A stretch of 5,359 nucleotides of DNA from Nitrososphaerales archaeon (GTDB lineage: Archaea > Thermoproteota > Nitrososphaeria > Nitrososphaerales > Gagatemarchaeaceae): the NCBI GenBank assembly GCA_030040055.1, contig JASHUK010000051.1, positions 1 through 5,359 on the forward strand, given 5' to 3'. The translations under genes were made by a program, and so were the position numbers. The notes beneath the pieces were generated by a model. It was not told the DNA's origin, did no database searches, and saw only the letters and a program-made list of their open reading frames with translations. Shown here in pieces: positions 4,844-5,359 of the stretch. Numbering within the stretch: position 1 is the first letter of the stretch; every line of letters begins with the position of its first letter.

Positions 4844-5359
4844 TTGAGTCCGACCGTCATCGGAGCGGGGATTATGGGAGTCCTGATCATCATCTCTGCC
4901 GCGATCTTCGCAGCCTTGGCCCTGAAGTCGAAATCGGTCAAGAGCTTCAGCTTCCAGTTCTCGGTCTTCATGCTGATCTGGGCGGCGGCGGAGGTACCCG
5001 CGGTCCTGTCCGGGGCGGGGATTATAGTGACGACGGCTTACCAGAACCTCGGCCTCGAGGTCCACCTGGCTTCGATGTTCATCTTCGCGGGATTCGTGGT
5101 TTTCAGGGGGCGCAGCATGTTCGGACAGCTCCGGCTGACCCAGGTTGTCGAGAAGGCGACCTACTCCGGAGTCTCCATGACGATCGAAGAGATAGGAGCA
5201 CGAACGCTGGGATTCTACGTCGACTACGGCCTCGCAGGGAGAGACCCCAAGCAGTTTGACGGGATGCTGAGGAAGGTCTTCGCCGAGGGTTCGGACATAA
5301 TCGAGAAGAACATAGTCGAGGAGCTCTACCGGATGTCGGGGGTCGCCAGGGGTGACGGC
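4844..5359 (+). CDS. Three-helix membrane protein with soluble C-terminal domain (cut by window edge)
   Basis: The frame is open from the TTG at 4844 to the edge, giving 172 residues without a stop. Likely transmembrane helices are about 4-28 (VIGAGIMGVLIIISAAIFAA), 38-62 (FSVFMLIWAAAEVPAVLSGA) and 72-88 (VHLASMFIFAGFVVF). A basic RGR follows (88-90), so the C-terminal part should be cytoplasmic. Residues about 102-167 form a helical soluble domain with SMTIEEIGARTLGFYVDYGL and, after DPKQFDGML, VFAEGSDIIEKNIVEELYRM. The last part recalls the output domain of archaeal signalling proteins named NitrOD5; this is from memory and unverified. The helix layout, with a Lys/Ser-rich loop after helix 1 and Arg/Gly after helix 3, mirrors the upstream small protein. 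The joint operon suggests a two-part membrane complex, perhaps sensory. The full C-terminus is not seen. Confidence 0.75.
   Translation, partial: MSPTVIGAGIMGVLIIISAAIFAALALKSKSVKSFSFQFSVFMLIWAAAEVPAVLSGAGIIVTTAYQNLGLEVHLASMFIFAGFVVFRGRSMFGQLRLTQVVEKATYSGVSMTIEEIGARTLGFYVDYGLAGRDPKQFDGMLRKVFAEGSDIIEKNIVEELYRMSGVARGDG

Overview
The window is GC-rich and looks archaeal. Most genes have their own AT-rich TATA-like box about 25-35 nt before a start codon, several starts appear leaderless, GTG/TTG starts are common, and arginine is often AGG/AGA. The regulator repertoire (a double-length Lrp/AsnC-type protein) and the short membrane-protein pair fit a Thermoproteota/Nitrososphaerota-like or Thermoplasmatota-like lineage. 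That placement is inference; nothing here is a decisive taxonomic marker.

Layout. (1) 1-472, minus: the N-terminal part of an alpha/beta-hydrolase that runs off the left edge. (2) 567-1472, minus: a tandem Lrp/AsnC-like regulator with two winged-helix/ligand-domain units. (3) 1473-1560: a divergent promoter in which one ACATATAG box can serve both directions, with a palindrome beside it. (4) 1561-2031, plus: an SRPBCC (START-like) protein. (5) 2032-2134: a convergent gap with nested inverted repeats. (6) 2135-2716, minus: a RibD C-terminal/dihydrofolate-reductase-like protein. (7) 2816-3436, minus: a TetR-family repressor. (8) 3437-3576: a divergent control region with two related 18-bp palindromes, 55 bp apart centre to centre. 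(9) 3577-4365, plus: an SDR-fold protein whose expected catalytic Ser, Tyr and Lys are not visible. (10) 4366-4593: non-coding sequence with a hairpin and a promoter. (11) 4594-4842 and 4844-5359, plus: an operon of a three-helix small membrane protein and a three-helix membrane protein with a soluble C-terminal domain, cut by the right edge.

How they may work together. The best-supported unit is TetR plus SDR. One palindrome covers the repressor's own TATA box and the other sits at the expected transcription start of the SDR gene, which predicts autorepression and co-control of the SDR. The Lrp-like regulator is placed to control itself and the divergent SRPBCC gene, and perhaps the downstream hydrolase. 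The last two genes look like a small membrane sensor or scaffold module. No mobile element, CRISPR array, rRNA or convincing tRNA was found.
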